This document shows, piece after piece, positions 14,320-21,491 of a stretch of 21,491 nucleotides of DNA. Under the pieces are notes generated by a model that searched no databases, was not told where the DNA came from, and saw only the letters and a program-made list of their open reading frames with translations. This stretch comes from SYFY01 sp031385325 (GTDB taxonomy: Bacteria; Pseudomonadota; Gammaproteobacteria; Pseudomonadales; Azotimanducaceae), in contig JANNBJ010000145.1 in the NCBI GenBank assembly GCA_031385325.1, positions 1-21,491 on the forward strand. Reading direction: 5' to 3'. Made by a program: the position numbers and the translations under genes. The first letter of the stretch is position 1, and each line of letters begins with the position of its first letter.

Positions 14320-15369
14320 TTAACTCTGCGTGAGAGTGAACTTCGTTCCCGGATTGCCAATCACTTCAAGCTGACAATTTCCATAACTCTCCGGGATCTT
14401 GAACGTTGAATCTGCGGCAAATCGAAAGCCTACATAGCGTCGCTCACAGCGCAGTTTGAGTTCAGCAATCTCGCCGTCGAGCACATGAAACGTCATCTCA
14501 TCCTTCAACAGGGTATAGGTCCAGTTGGCGTGCTCTCCAATCACTCCATCGACCGGAAAGGCGGTGTCGTCCCTTTTGAGCGCTTCAATCTTGCTCACTG
14601 TCTCGCCGAGAGATAGCAGACGATCCGCCTCCAGCTTCACGGTACCCGCTTCCTGAAGTTGGTTCAGTGCCTTCGCAGTATTCAAGGCAGCACCAAGATG
14701 ATTGGTTCGGATCTCCGCTCCAAACCTGGAAAGCATGATCATCTGGATAAAATCGAGCGGTATGTGGCTCACATCAGGATCAGAAGCGCTGGCTCTGGTC
14801 AGGGCAACTCGCTGTTGTTCAGGCGTACCCCAACGCACATGAAACAGGTACCAGCCAATCTGGAGAAACACCTCTTCAAAGTGATTCCGCGCATCGGCTT
14901 TTTCAAGCAATTCCAATGCTTCCGCACGTTCATTTTTTTCTATGTGCTTTTTGATACTTTTAAATTGCTGCGAAAACAGCGACCTGGCTCCCGACTTTCC
15001 CCTATCCAGCGAAAACATAAGACGTATTCTCACAGCTGCGTCAAGCGGCTGACCGTTCATCCGGCCAGCTTGATATACCCATCTCTCAACCACCTTGGCC
15101 GCGATCTCGGAAAATTCTTCAGCGCCCATCGAATCGGCAACTGCAACTTCATAAGGCCTGCCATCAGTTCTAACCATGAACTGAAGATCAACCCATGCTT
15201 CTTCACCCTTGACTTGCGCCGACCGCGGATAGACTGGGTTGACCCTTGTGAGAAGCACGGGAGGCTCGTAAATCTCTACAGGCTTCGTTCCTTCAGCCGC
15301 TTCAATCAGCGCTGCAGGCCAAAGCAGCAACCAGTAGAGAAGAATCAGAGGTACGACTGCTCTGGTCAT
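14320..15369 (-). CDS. Secreted protein with N-terminal TonB C-terminal-type domain and helical C-terminal half
   Basis: 349 aa from ATG 15369. MTRAVVPLILLYWLLLWPAALIEAAEG is a hydrophobic export signal. Residues about 38-122 are a TonB-CTD-like fold: PPVLLTRVNPVYPRSAQVKGEEAWVDLQFMV, then DGRPYEVAVADSMGAEEFSEIA, then VERWVYQAGRMNGQPLDAAVRIRLMFSL. In energy transducers this domain is C-terminal after a Pro-rich linker; here it follows the signal directly, so the protein is not a normal TonB. Residues about 130-270 are predicted helical and rather TPR-like (ERAEALELLEKADARNHFEEVFLQIGWYLFHV), and the last about 70 residues look beta-rich. A periplasmic TonB-like scaffold or envelope protein is plausible; no function is assigned. 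The ATG is chosen because the upstream GTG at 15375 overlaps the Shine-Dalgarno sequence. It is divergent from the DUF937 gene at 15511 and ends 47 nt from the convergent fusion gene. Confidence 0.82.
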   Translation of the reverse strand: MTRAVVPLILLYWLLLWPAALIEAAEGTKPVEIYEPPVLLTRVNPVYPRSAQVKGEEAWVDLQFMVRTDGRPYEVAVADSMGAEEFSEIAAKVVERWVYQAGRMNGQPLDAAVRIRLMFSLDRGKSGARSLFSQQFKSIKKHIEKNERAEALELLEKADARNHFEEVFLQIGWYLFHVRWGTPEQQRVALTRASASDPDVSHIPLDFIQMIMLSRFGAEIRTNHLGAALNTAKALNQLQEAGTVKLEADRLLSLGETVSKIEALKRDDTAFPVDGVIGEHANWTYTLLKDEMTFHVLDGEIAELKLRCERRYVGFRFAADSTFKIPESYGNCQLEVIGNPGTKFTLTQS

Positions 15370-15374
15370 GAACA

Positions 15375-15379
15375 CTCCT
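15375..15379 (-). promoter_or_regulatory. Shine-Dalgarno AGGAG fixing the start of the TonB-domain gene
   Basis: The minus strand reads AAGGAGTGTTCATG. AGGAG occupies 15379-15375 and its last G is the first base of a GTG codon in the same frame, so that GTG cannot be the start. The ATG at 15369 has a 5-nt spacer. Confidence 0.7.
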
Positions 15380-15510
15380 TGTTTACACCGACGTTTCTAC
15401 TGATCCAGCGATGCACTCCAATCGTGCTCCCAAGTTTTGCAAAGGAACCTTGCTGGTGTCACCTCTTTCCACCAGTCTCAATCACCTCAACTGCAGGGGA
15501 AACGACAAGA

Positions 15511-16044
15511 ATGAACATTCTCGACGCATTGGTCGGTGGTCAGGGTAACGCGGCAATCGGTCAGATCGCCAAACAGTTTGGGATCGATGACACCCAGGTA
15601 CGTGATGTCATCGGTCATCTCGCGCCAGTTCTGGGCCAGGGTATGGCACGCAACGCGCAGGGCAGTGGTGGCCTGGATGCACTGATCGGTGCTCTGCAGA
15701 AAGGTGGGCACGGCAAATATCTGGATGACCCATCAATCCTCAGTCAGGCTTCGAGCACAGAAGAAGGCAACAACATTCTCGGCCACATTCTCGGCAGCAA
15801 GGATGTCAGCCGTGCACTCGCCGGCAAAGCGGCCGCGCAGACCGGACTCAGCGCCGACATCATCAAACAGATCCTGCCCCTGGTCGCTTCACTCGCCATG
15901 GGCGCGCTCAACAAACAAACCAGCAGCGCGCCAGCCGGCGGGAATCAGATCACCGACATCCTCGGCTCGATGCTCGATCGCAACAAGGATGGCTCTGCAC
16001 TGGATGACCTCATCGGCATGGCCGGCAGCTTTTTCAAGCGCTGA
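15511..16044 (+). CDS. DUF937 domain-containing protein
   Basis: 177 aa. It begins MNILDALVGGQGNAAIGQIAKQFGIDDTQVRDVIGHLAPVLGQGM and continues GLDALIGALQKGGHGKYLDD, then EGNNILGHILGSKDVSRALAGKAAAQTGLSADIIKQILPLVASLAMGALNK. Alternating helical repeats with conserved Gly and the LP-x-V-x-x-L-x-M-G-x-L motif are characteristic of DUF937 (PF06078). The C-terminal DILGSMLDRNKDGSALDDLIGMAGSFF is the usual tail. There is no signal peptide. Role unknown. The start is the ATG at 15511, with a purine-rich AGGGGA about 12 nt upstream; a longer open frame upstream is antisense to the TonB-domain gene and is rejected. The BON-LysM gene follows after 33 nt, so the two are probably co-transcribed. Confidence 0.9.
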   Translation: MNILDALVGGQGNAAIGQIAKQFGIDDTQVRDVIGHLAPVLGQGMARNAQGSGGLDALIGALQKGGHGKYLDDPSILSQASSTEEGNNILGHILGSKDVSRALAGKAAAQTGLSADIIKQILPLVASLAMGALNKQTSSAPAGGNQITDILGSMLDRNKDGSALDDLIGMAGSFFKR

Positions 16045-16077
16045 TTCCTCACGAACAAGACAGGCAGGAGAACCACC

Positions 16078-16611
16078 ATGTTCGGATCGCTTTTCGAATT
16101 TGCCAAAGACGTCGGCACACGACTTTTCACCAGTGATGCGGAAGCAGCGATGTCCATTCTCAAGCACATCGAAGCCAACAATCCTGGCGTGAACCCGTTG
16201 GACGTCAAATACGACGGGGGCTGCGTCACGCTCAGCGGCTCGGCCGAATCAACCGCAGCCAAGGAAAAGTGCGTGCTGATGGCCGGTAACGTCCGTGGAG
16301 TCGAGAAGGTGGTCGCCGACAACTTGCGAGTTGCCAGACAAATAAGGCCTGCCTTGAACGATGCGCCAACCGCCGCTGCAGCCACTGCCTCCACGCCCTC
16401 AGCAGCCGCCCCGACACCGGCATCGGAGCCAACTCCTGCAGAACCTGAGAGCCGCTTTTACACGATCCAGAAGGGTGACACGCTGTGGAAGATCGCCGCC
16501 ACCGCACTCGGCAAAGGCGCGCGGTATCCCGAGATCTTCGAAGCAAATCGGGAAGTCATTCTGGATCCCGACAAGATCTACCCTGGACAGAAGATCCGCA
16601 TTCCCGGCTGA
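16078..16611 (+). CDS. kbp: BON and LysM domain protein (Kbp/YgaU-like)
   Basis: 177 aa. Residues about 20-88 form a BON domain (AMSILKHIEANNPGVNPLDVKYDGGCVTLSGSAESTAAKEKCVLMAGNVRGVEKVVADNL). An Ala/Pro/Thr-rich linker (about 93-125) leads to a C-terminal LysM domain (FYTIQKGDTLWKIAATALG, then RYPEIFEANREVILDPDKIYPGQKIRIPG). Order and length match E. coli Kbp (YgaU, 149 aa), a cytosolic K+-binding protein; the linker here is longer. There is no signal peptide, consistent with a cytoplasmic role rather than peptidoglycan binding. A good AGGAG lies 7-8 nt before the ATG. It follows the DUF937 gene by 33 nt. A 10-bp hairpin stands 12 nt after the stop. Potassium binding is inferred from the family. 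Confidence 0.88.
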   Translation: MFGSLFEFAKDVGTRLFTSDAEAAMSILKHIEANNPGVNPLDVKYDGGCVTLSGSAESTAAKEKCVLMAGNVRGVEKVVADNLRVARQIRPALNDAPTAAAATASTPSAAAPTPASEPTPAEPESRFYTIQKGDTLWKIAATALGKGARYPEIFEANREVILDPDKIYPGQKIRIPG

Positions 16612-16623
16612 TCGCTCGTACCC

Positions 16624-16650
16624 GGCAGATCATGATCGCCATGATCTGCT
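16624..16650 (+). terminator. Perfect hairpin after the kbp-like gene, possible transcript end
   Basis: CAGATCATG (16626-16634) and CATGATCTG (16640-16648) are exact inverted repeats around ATCGC, extended outward by a G-C and a G-T pair. It begins 12 nt after the stop of the BON-LysM gene. There is no T-run after it, so intrinsic termination is uncertain; an operator or mRNA 3'-end structure is also possible. Confidence 0.35.
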
Positions 16651-16745
16651 GTCTGTCATTGGCAAAGGCGGAGACTGGCAATTGTGGCTTCGTTGTCTAT
16701 GATCCGGCGCCAGTAACTATTCGCGCCTGAGTCAACAACTCCATC

Positions 16746-18185
16746 GTGGCATCACCTCCCGACACCATCGAACGCCTGGATCCGGATCCGCGCATCGACC
16801 GCACGCTGAGGCACTCCATCAGGGATGGGGTGTACTTCTCGGCCATGATGGGCACTGCGGAAAACTACTTTTCGGCATTTGCCGTCTTTCTCAAGGCCAG
16901 CACCGCTCAGGTCGGCGTTCTGGCTTCACTGCCACCACTGCTTGCCTCGTTCATGCAGGTGATCTCGGCGTGGCTCGGTCGCAGATTAGGCAAGCGCAAG
17001 GAGATCATTGTTGGCGGTGCCTTGTTACAGGCCGCCAGCCTGATCCCGCTCATGCTGGTACCGGTGTGGTATCCGGACACCGCCCTGCCCCTCGTTATCC
17101 TGTTTGCAGTGATTTACTTCATCGGACCCAATCTCGGCTCTCCGCAGTGGGGATCGATGATGGGCGAACTGGTGCGCGAGAATCGACGCGGTCGTTTTTT
17201 CGCACTGCGAACCAGACTGTCCAGTCTCGCCAACTTCTCCGCGCTGGGTGGTGCAGGTCTGCTGCTGCATCTGTTTGCGAGCGCGCAGCAGACTTACTGG
17301 GGGTTCGTGGCCATCTTCTCGATTGCCAGTCTCTTGCGCCTCGCATCGGCCTGGCATCTGTCGCAGATGTACGATCCACCTGGCCATGTCGCGGCGATCG
17401 AGACCGCGTGGTATCACGGCCTGTGGGCGACGTGGAAAACATCGGGCCTGCTGCCATTCACGATCTTCTTTGCCTCTATGCAGATGTCGGTGGCGATTGC
17501 CTCGCCCTATTTTGCGCTGTACATGCTGCGCGACCTGGAGTTCAGCTATCTCGCGTTCATGTTCAACACCGCAGCGTCAGTGTGTATTCAATTTCTGACG
17601 CTGAATCGTTGGGGAAGACTCTCCGACCTGTTTGGCAACCGGCTCATCCTCGCCACCACTGGCCTCATCATTCCCATCATGCCGGCACTGTGGGTGCTCT
17701 CAACCAACTATTACTACCTGTTGGTCGTGCAGGCGATGTCGGGTCTGGTCTGGGCAGGCTTTACGCTGAGCGCAGGCAACACTGTGTACGACCTCACCCC
17801 CAGTGAAAGACGTGTCACGCTAATGGCCGCCCACAATGTCGTGGCAGCCACCGGCACGTTTACCGGTGCGCTGATCGGCGCCTGGCTCGGCACTCACCTG
17901 CCACGGGAGATCACGGTCAACGGTGAATCCTTCAACTGGCTGACGCCGTTGTATGGCGTGTTCCTCATTTCCGCGCTCGCCCGCATCACCACCGTCGGGT
18001 TTTTCATGCGGCGCTTGCGCGAAGCCAGGCGAGTCAGACCCATGTCGAGCAGGGGTCTCATATTTCGTGTCACCCGTGTCGCGCCGCTGTCGGGTCTCAT
18101 CTTCGAAGTGGTTGATGCGGTCGGGCGAGGTGATAACAAGCGGACCAACGATGCAACTGCGGACCCTGATTCCTCTGATTCTTAG
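16746..18185 (+). CDS. MFS family transporter
   Basis: 479 aa from GTG 16746. After a charged N terminus (DPDPRIDRTLRHSIRDGVYF) come about 12 hydrophobic segments. The first cytosolic loop has SAWLGRRLGKRKEIIVGG, close to the MFS motif G-x-x-x-D-R-x-G-R-R/K, and the second half carries the corresponding NRWGRLSDLFGNRLILATTG. SPQWGSMMGELVRENRRGRFFALRTRLSSL is typical of a poorly characterised permease subgroup. It is an inner-membrane transporter; substrate and direction are unknown. No Shine-Dalgarno sequence is evident before the GTG; the next internal starts (ATG near residue 34) would cut into the conserved N-terminal part, so GTG is kept with moderate trust. The tail after the last membrane segment (about 425-479) is hydrophilic. 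It ends 7 nt before the convergent MATE gene. Confidence 0.88.
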   Translation: MASPPDTIERLDPDPRIDRTLRHSIRDGVYFSAMMGTAENYFSAFAVFLKASTAQVGVLASLPPLLASFMQVISAWLGRRLGKRKEIIVGGALLQAASLIPLMLVPVWYPDTALPLVILFAVIYFIGPNLGSPQWGSMMGELVRENRRGRFFALRTRLSSLANFSALGGAGLLLHLFASAQQTYWGFVAIFSIASLLRLASAWHLSQMYDPPGHVAAIETAWYHGLWATWKTSGLLPFTIFFASMQMSVAIASPYFALYMLRDLEFSYLAFMFNTAASVCIQFLTLNRWGRLSDLFGNRLILATTGLIIPIMPALWVLSTNYYYLLVVQAMSGLVWAGFTLSAGNTVYDLTPSERRVTLMAAHNVVAATGTFTGALIGAWLGTHLPREITVNGESFNWLTPLYGVFLISALARITTVGFFMRRLREARRVRPMSSRGLIFRVTRVAPLSGLIFEVVDAVGRGDNKRTNDATADPDSSDS

Positions 18186-18192
18186 ACCGTGT

Positions 18193-19569
18193 CTAATAGG
18201 GCTTCATCACCGTCTTCCATCGACCACTGCGGAATCGCCACACCAGCAATATGCCCTTGAGGACATAGTCCCCCACCAGAGCGGCATATACCCAGACCAC
18301 TGGTAAACCAAGCCATGTCGCGATGATGGCCAGACCACAGCGCATACCGATCAGGCCGGCAAAGGTGGCCATCAGCGGGAAGCGTGTATCACCTGCGCCG
18401 CGTAACGCACCACCAATGGCAAAGTCGATGGCCATCAACGGCATCATCGCGCCAAGCAGGCGTGTGAACTGCACCGTGTATTCAATCGTCTTCGGGGCAT
18501 CATTGAGGAAAAATCCTGCCAGCTCGCGGGCGAAGAACACGATGACGCCGCCAAGCAAACCCATGAACAGAATCGCCAGCCACATCGCCCGCCAACCTGT
18601 ACGCATCGCGCCGGCATGATCCCCGGCACCAATGGACTGTCCCACCAGCGTGGAACCGGCGATTGAAAAGCCAAAGCCGACGGTCATGCACACCATCAGC
18701 AGATTCGCGCCGATGTTGTACGCCGCAAAGGCCTCCGTGCCGTAATAACGACCAATCAGCATGAGGAAGATGAAAAAGCCGATCTGGAAGACGCCTTGTT
18801 CGATGGCTGCGGGATAACCGATGTCGACCAGACGCTTGAGCCGCTCTTTGCGCCACCATCCACCCTTGACGTGCCGAACGCGAAATTTCTGTTTGATCCA
18901 GAGCCAGAGCAACACGAGGCCACCAAGGCCAAATGCAAATCCGCCGGCCACGGCAGCACCGCTGGCACCGAGCTCAGGAAAGCCAAACTTGCCGTACACA
19001 AGAACGTACAGCAAAGGCAGGTTCACCAGATTGATTCCGAAGCCGGTCCACAGAGGTGTCCACGCGTCACCGGAGGCGCGCAGCGCCGCGCCGAGAATGA
19101 AGTTCGCCGCAAAGGCAACGTTGAACACACACAGCCACCGGATGTACTCCGCCGCGAGTGCCAGCGTCTTTGCATCCAGACCATAGGCCGAGGCCATGTC
19201 GTCCGCGAAAATCAGCCCTGCCGTCGACATGATCATGGCCAGTACTGTTGCCAGCGCCAGCGATGCCATCGTCACACGACTGGCTTCCTCATAATCTCCC
19301 GCACCCCAGGCACGAGCCACCAGCGCAGTAGTACCCGCACTGAGCGCCATCAGGATCGCCTGAATCGCAAAAAATACTCGCTGCCCAGCACCTACAGCCG
19401 CAATCGCCTGCGTGCCGAGTTCGCCGACAAACTTGGTCTGCACCATGCCGACAATCGTGTAGGAAAGGTTGCCCAGCATCGACGGCAGCGCCAGTGCCCA
19501 GATGCTCCCCCGATTCCCCCTCGTGTCGTGAGGCTGGTCGTCTTTGCTGTTAGTATCCGTCGAATCCAT
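18193..19569 (-). CDS. MATE family efflux transporter
   Basis: 458 aa, the usual length for the family, with about 12 membrane segments. Seen: IWALALPSMLGNLSYTIVGMVQTKFVGELGTQAIAAVGAGQRVFF, the hallmark first repeat of MatE (PF01554); GTTALVARAWGAGDYEEASR; ILGAALRASGDAWTPLW; and in the second half YPAAIEQGVFQIGFFIF, VGQSIGAGDHAGAMRTGWRA and GGALRGAGDTRFPLM. The two-fold repeat (MatE domains about 25-185 and 245-405) is clear. It exports organic cations or drugs across the inner membrane in exchange for Na+ or H+; the substrate is unknown. The hydrophilic N terminus (MDSTDTNSKDDQPHDTRGNRG) is longer than average. The ATG at 19569 has only a weak GAAG-type leader. It diverges from the enoyl-CoA hydratase-like gene (start 19598) with a 28-nt gap, so the two promoters and start regions must overlap. 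Confidence 0.94.
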   Translation of the reverse strand: MDSTDTNSKDDQPHDTRGNRGSIWALALPSMLGNLSYTIVGMVQTKFVGELGTQAIAAVGAGQRVFFAIQAILMALSAGTTALVARAWGAGDYEEASRVTMASLALATVLAMIMSTAGLIFADDMASAYGLDAKTLALAAEYIRWLCVFNVAFAANFILGAALRASGDAWTPLWTGFGINLVNLPLLYVLVYGKFGFPELGASGAAVAGGFAFGLGGLVLLWLWIKQKFRVRHVKGGWWRKERLKRLVDIGYPAAIEQGVFQIGFFIFLMLIGRYYGTEAFAAYNIGANLLMVCMTVGFGFSIAGSTLVGQSIGAGDHAGAMRTGWRAMWLAILFMGLLGGVIVFFARELAGFFLNDAPKTIEYTVQFTRLLGAMMPLMAIDFAIGGALRGAGDTRFPLMATFAGLIGMRCGLAIIATWLGLPVVWVYAALVGDYVLKGILLVWRFRSGRWKTVMKPY

Positions 19570-19597
19570 TCATTTCTTCTTTCGGGGGACATTCCTG

Positions 19598-20398
19598 ATG
19601 AGCGGCTATGCCGATATCACGGTGACGCTGGACAAATTTGTGGCCACGGTCGAAATCCAGCGGCCACCCCATAACTTCTTTGACTATAGCTTGATCGGCC
19701 AGATCGCAGATGCTTTCGATGCACTCGACCAGGACGCGAACTGCCGGGCGATCATTCTTGCGGCCAATGGCAAGTCATTTTGCGCCGGTGCAAATTTCGG
19801 AACGGGTCAGTCAGACGGGTCGGGGAGTCAGGATTTTACCGAGGAAGGCTTCCGGAACACCACCGGAAAACTTTATCGCGAGGCAGCGCGCCTGTTTGGC
19901 AACAAGAAACCCATTGTCGGGGCCATCAATGGCGCGGCCATCGGCGGTGGTTTTGGCCTGGCTCTGGTGCCGGATTTCCGGGTTGCTTCAACTGAAGCAC
20001 GGTTTGGCGCGAACTTCGTAAAACTCGGCATCCATCAGGGTTTCGGCATCTCGGTCACCCTGCCCCGCCTGATCGGCCAACAAGCCGCCAACAACATGCT
20101 GTTGACCGGCCGACGCGTGAAAGCCGATGAAGCACTGGTGATGGGTCTGGTCGATCAGGTGGTCGAACACGACCAACTCAAGTCGGCGGCATTTGCACTT
20201 GCCTATGAGATCGCCGAGAACGCGCCGCTGGCAGTGATGTCGGTTCGCGCCACCGTTCGTCAAGGTCTTTCTGACGCAGTGATCAAAGCCACCGAGCACG
20301 AACTCTCTGAACAGAAATGGTTGCGCGCAACCAGTGATGCCGACGAAGGCATCCGTTCTGTGGCAGATCGACGTCCTGGCGTTTTCACCGGCAAATAA
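19598..20398 (+). CDS. Enoyl-CoA hydratase/isomerase (crotonase) family protein
   Basis: 266 aa from ATG 19598, chosen because GGGGGA (19584-19589) lies 8 nt upstream; a longer frame from 19544 overlaps the MATE start and has no better site. Crotonase motifs: RPPHNFFDYSLIGQIADAFDALD (22-44), oxyanion loop SFCAGANF (60-67), and GAINGAAIGGGFGLALVPDFRVAS (108-131) with the second oxyanion Gly. The segment ARFGANFVKLGIHQGFGISVTLPRLIG (134-160) aligns with the active-site helix, but the first catalytic Glu of true hydratases (the E of Q-P-E) is replaced by Phe. The reaction may therefore be isomerisation, decarboxylation or hydrolysis of an acyl-CoA rather than hydration. It is cytosolic, acting on CoA thioesters. 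The LLM oxidoreductase follows after 11 nt, a likely operon. Confidence 0.9.
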   Translation: MSGYADITVTLDKFVATVEIQRPPHNFFDYSLIGQIADAFDALDQDANCRAIILAANGKSFCAGANFGTGQSDGSGSQDFTEEGFRNTTGKLYREAARLFGNKKPIVGAINGAAIGGGFGLALVPDFRVASTEARFGANFVKLGIHQGFGISVTLPRLIGQQAANNMLLTGRRVKADEALVMGLVDQVVEHDQLKSAAFALAYEIAENAPLAVMSVRATVRQGLSDAVIKATEHELSEQKWLRATSDADEGIRSVADRRPGVFTGK

Positions 20399-20409
20399 GG
20401 AGCGAAAAG

Positions 20410-21282
20410 ATGGATCTCGGCAAACTCGGCGTCTGGTACTTCCTCGATGGACTAACTGCGCCACAGGCAGCAGCAACGGCGCAACGCATCGAAAAAGCGG
20501 GCTACAAGACACTCTGGATTCCGGAGACGGTTGGCAAGCATCCGTTCGTGACGGCGAGCTGGCTGCTCGCCAACACCAAGACACTCAATCTCGCCACCGG
20601 TATCGCCAACATCTATCACCGCGAGCCAGGTGTCACCCTGGCGGGCCAAATGGCACTGGCGGAACAATCTGGCGGACGATTCCTGCTCGGACTCGGCGTT
20701 TCACACAAACCAATGGTCGAAGGGGTGCGTGGGCTGCAGTACGGCCCGCCAGTTCCCACCATGCGTGCCTACCTCGACAAGATGGCTGCATCGCCCTATC
20801 AAGGGGTGCGACCGGCCGAACAGCCGAAGACGGTGATTGCAGCGCTGGGACCGAAGATGCTCGAACTGGCTGCAAGCAAAGCCCAGGGCGCGCATCCCTA
20901 TTTCAGCTCACCCGATCACACGGCCATGGCAAGAACAGTCATGGGTAAAGGGCCGCTGTTGTGTGTCGAGCAGAAGGTTTTACTGTGCGATGACGCAGCC
21001 ACCGCCCGCAAACTGGCGCGTCCGATCGCATCGATGTATCTCGGTCTGCCCAACTACCGTAACAACTGGCTGCGAATGGGTCTCTCCGAGGCAGACCTCG
21101 ACAACGGCGGTTCAGACAAGTTCATAGACACGACGTTTGCCTGGGGCAATGCCGATCGGATCAAGGTGCGGATACAGGAGCACCTGGACGCCGGCGCCGA
21201 TCACGTGTGCATTCAGCCGGTGAATCCGAATGGCAAGTTCGGGGATCTGCACTGGGAGGTGCTGGAGCAGATCAGTGCGTAG
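20410..21282 (+). CDS. LLM class F420-dependent oxidoreductase (TIGR03620-like)
   Basis: 290 aa. It begins MDLGKLGVWYFLDGLTAPQAAATAQRIEKAGYKTLWIPETVGKHPF. Later come LNLATGIANIYHREPGVTLAGQMALAEQSGGRFLLGLGVSH (about 58-98), YGPPVPTMRAYLDKM, and VIAALGPKMLELAASKAQGAHPYFSSPDH (about 139-167), then the C-terminal HLDAGADHVCIQPVNP. This is the compact F420-type branch of the luciferase-like TIM-barrel family (PF00296), as in TIGR03620, where the L-G-P-x-M-L-x-L-A loop contacts the deazaflavin. Cofactor identity (F420 versus FMN) is inferred from family resemblance and not provable here. AGGAG (20399-20403) precedes the ATG by 6 nt. It follows the crotonase-like gene by 11 nt, suggesting that both act on one substrate, perhaps oxidation then processing of an acyl chain. 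Together with the partial gene at 1-354, the window holds two LLM enzymes of different subtypes. Confidence 0.92.
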   Translation: MDLGKLGVWYFLDGLTAPQAAATAQRIEKAGYKTLWIPETVGKHPFVTASWLLANTKTLNLATGIANIYHREPGVTLAGQMALAEQSGGRFLLGLGVSHKPMVEGVRGLQYGPPVPTMRAYLDKMAASPYQGVRPAEQPKTVIAALGPKMLELAASKAQGAHPYFSSPDHTAMARTVMGKGPLLCVEQKVLLCDDAATARKLARPIASMYLGLPNYRNNWLRMGLSEADLDNGGSDKFIDTTFAWGNADRIKVRIQEHLDAGADHVCIQPVNPNGKFGDLHWEVLEQISA

Positions 21283-21342
21283 GCAGTGCAATGCGCTGAG
21301 GGGTTCGCGGTCAGGAGACTGCGAGCCCAAAACAACCTCGAC

Positions 21343-21491
21343 TGCGGGCCAGCCCGCATTATTCATGAAGGAACGTAGCGAGGGCGTCGAGAGTAACGAA
21401 AAGACTGGGTGGCGCGGACCGGAGCGCGCACAGGCGTGCTTTACAGCACGTCGAGCACGCGGAGGGAGCACGCCGAGTGTTTTCGCTGCTA
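21343..21491. mobile_element. Probable end of a second IS1380-related element, running off the window
   Basis: GCCCGCATTATTCATGAA (21352-21369) closely matches the left end of the IS1380 element (7904-7920, CCCGCACTATTCACGAA) and its right end. A GAACGTAG follows in both places (7918-7925 and 21371-21378, the latter after a short insertion). The sequence then continues without a recognisable gene to the window edge. TGCGGGC and GCCCGCA (21343-21349 and 21352-21358) also form a perfect short inverted repeat at the boundary. Whether a transposase follows cannot be seen. Confidence 0.5.

Noticed and set aside
14659..15510. Long plus-strand open frame continuous with the DUF937 gene (total 461 codons)
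   Set aside because: It is antisense to a gene with a clear signal peptide, Shine-Dalgarno sequence and TonB-type domain. The plus-strand translation has no family features until the ATG at 15511.
16970..17806. 278-codon frame inside the MFS gene
   Set aside because: It is a shifted-frame shadow of a permease with clear membrane segments and MFS motifs.
18796..19674. 292-codon plus-strand frame opposite the MATE gene
   Set aside because: The minus strand encodes a full-length MATE transporter; the plus-strand product is low-complexity, charged and without motifs.

Overview
The window looks like a chromosomal stretch from a free-living proteobacterium, most likely a gammaproteobacterium from an environmental or uncultured lineage. 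This rests on gene content: a TonB-domain protein, a DUF937/Kbp (BON+LysM) pair, a FlgO-like/TPR regulator-type protein, a REP-associated tyrosine transposase and an IS1380 element. Base composition is moderately GC-rich. No rRNA, tRNA or CRISPR array was seen, and the lineage is an inference.

Layout. At 1-354 the N-terminal third of a luciferase-like monooxygenase runs off the left edge. Positions 400-3410 are repeat-rich. A REP-associated tyrosine transposase (605-1525), a frameshifted remnant of a bacterial Ig-like domain (1741-1979) and an SDR dehydrogenase (2416-3243) are interspersed with three clusters of a short repeat (core GGACACACATACCGGTTTT and variants). At 3533-5966 three minus-strand genes form a likely operon in the order exported metallo-beta-lactamase-fold hydrolase, COG3618-type amidohydrolase, DUF1330 protein.

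Positions 6209-10629 are a decay zone. A FlgO-like/TPR gene carries two in-frame stop codons. It abuts a 169-bp imperfect palindrome, which abuts an intact IS1380-family element, which in turn replaces the 5' part of an AGCS sodium:amino-acid symporter gene. All three junctions carry CTAG.

From 10610 to 14272 there is a plus-strand run: an exported YtcJ-like amidohydrolase, an alpha/beta hydrolase and a two-domain protein joining a CinA/PncC-like domain to a NadD-like adenylyltransferase. From 14320 to 16611 a secreted protein with an N-terminal TonB-type domain diverges from a DUF937 gene and a Kbp-like BON-LysM gene. From 16746 to 19569 an MFS and a MATE transporter converge with a 7-nt gap. 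From 19598 to 21282 an enoyl-CoA hydratase-family gene is followed 11 nt later by an F420-type LLM oxidoreductase. The last ~140 nt resemble the end of a second IS1380-related element.

Functionally the intact genes suggest catabolism or detoxification of organic compounds (LLM flavin/F420 enzymes, SDR, crotonase, amidohydrolases, MBL and alpha/beta hydrolases, two exporters). No complete named pathway can be assigned. The most unusual items are the repeat family around the tyrosine transposase, the CTAG-bounded palindrome/IS pair, the doubly interrupted FlgO/TPR gene and the CinA-NadD fusion.
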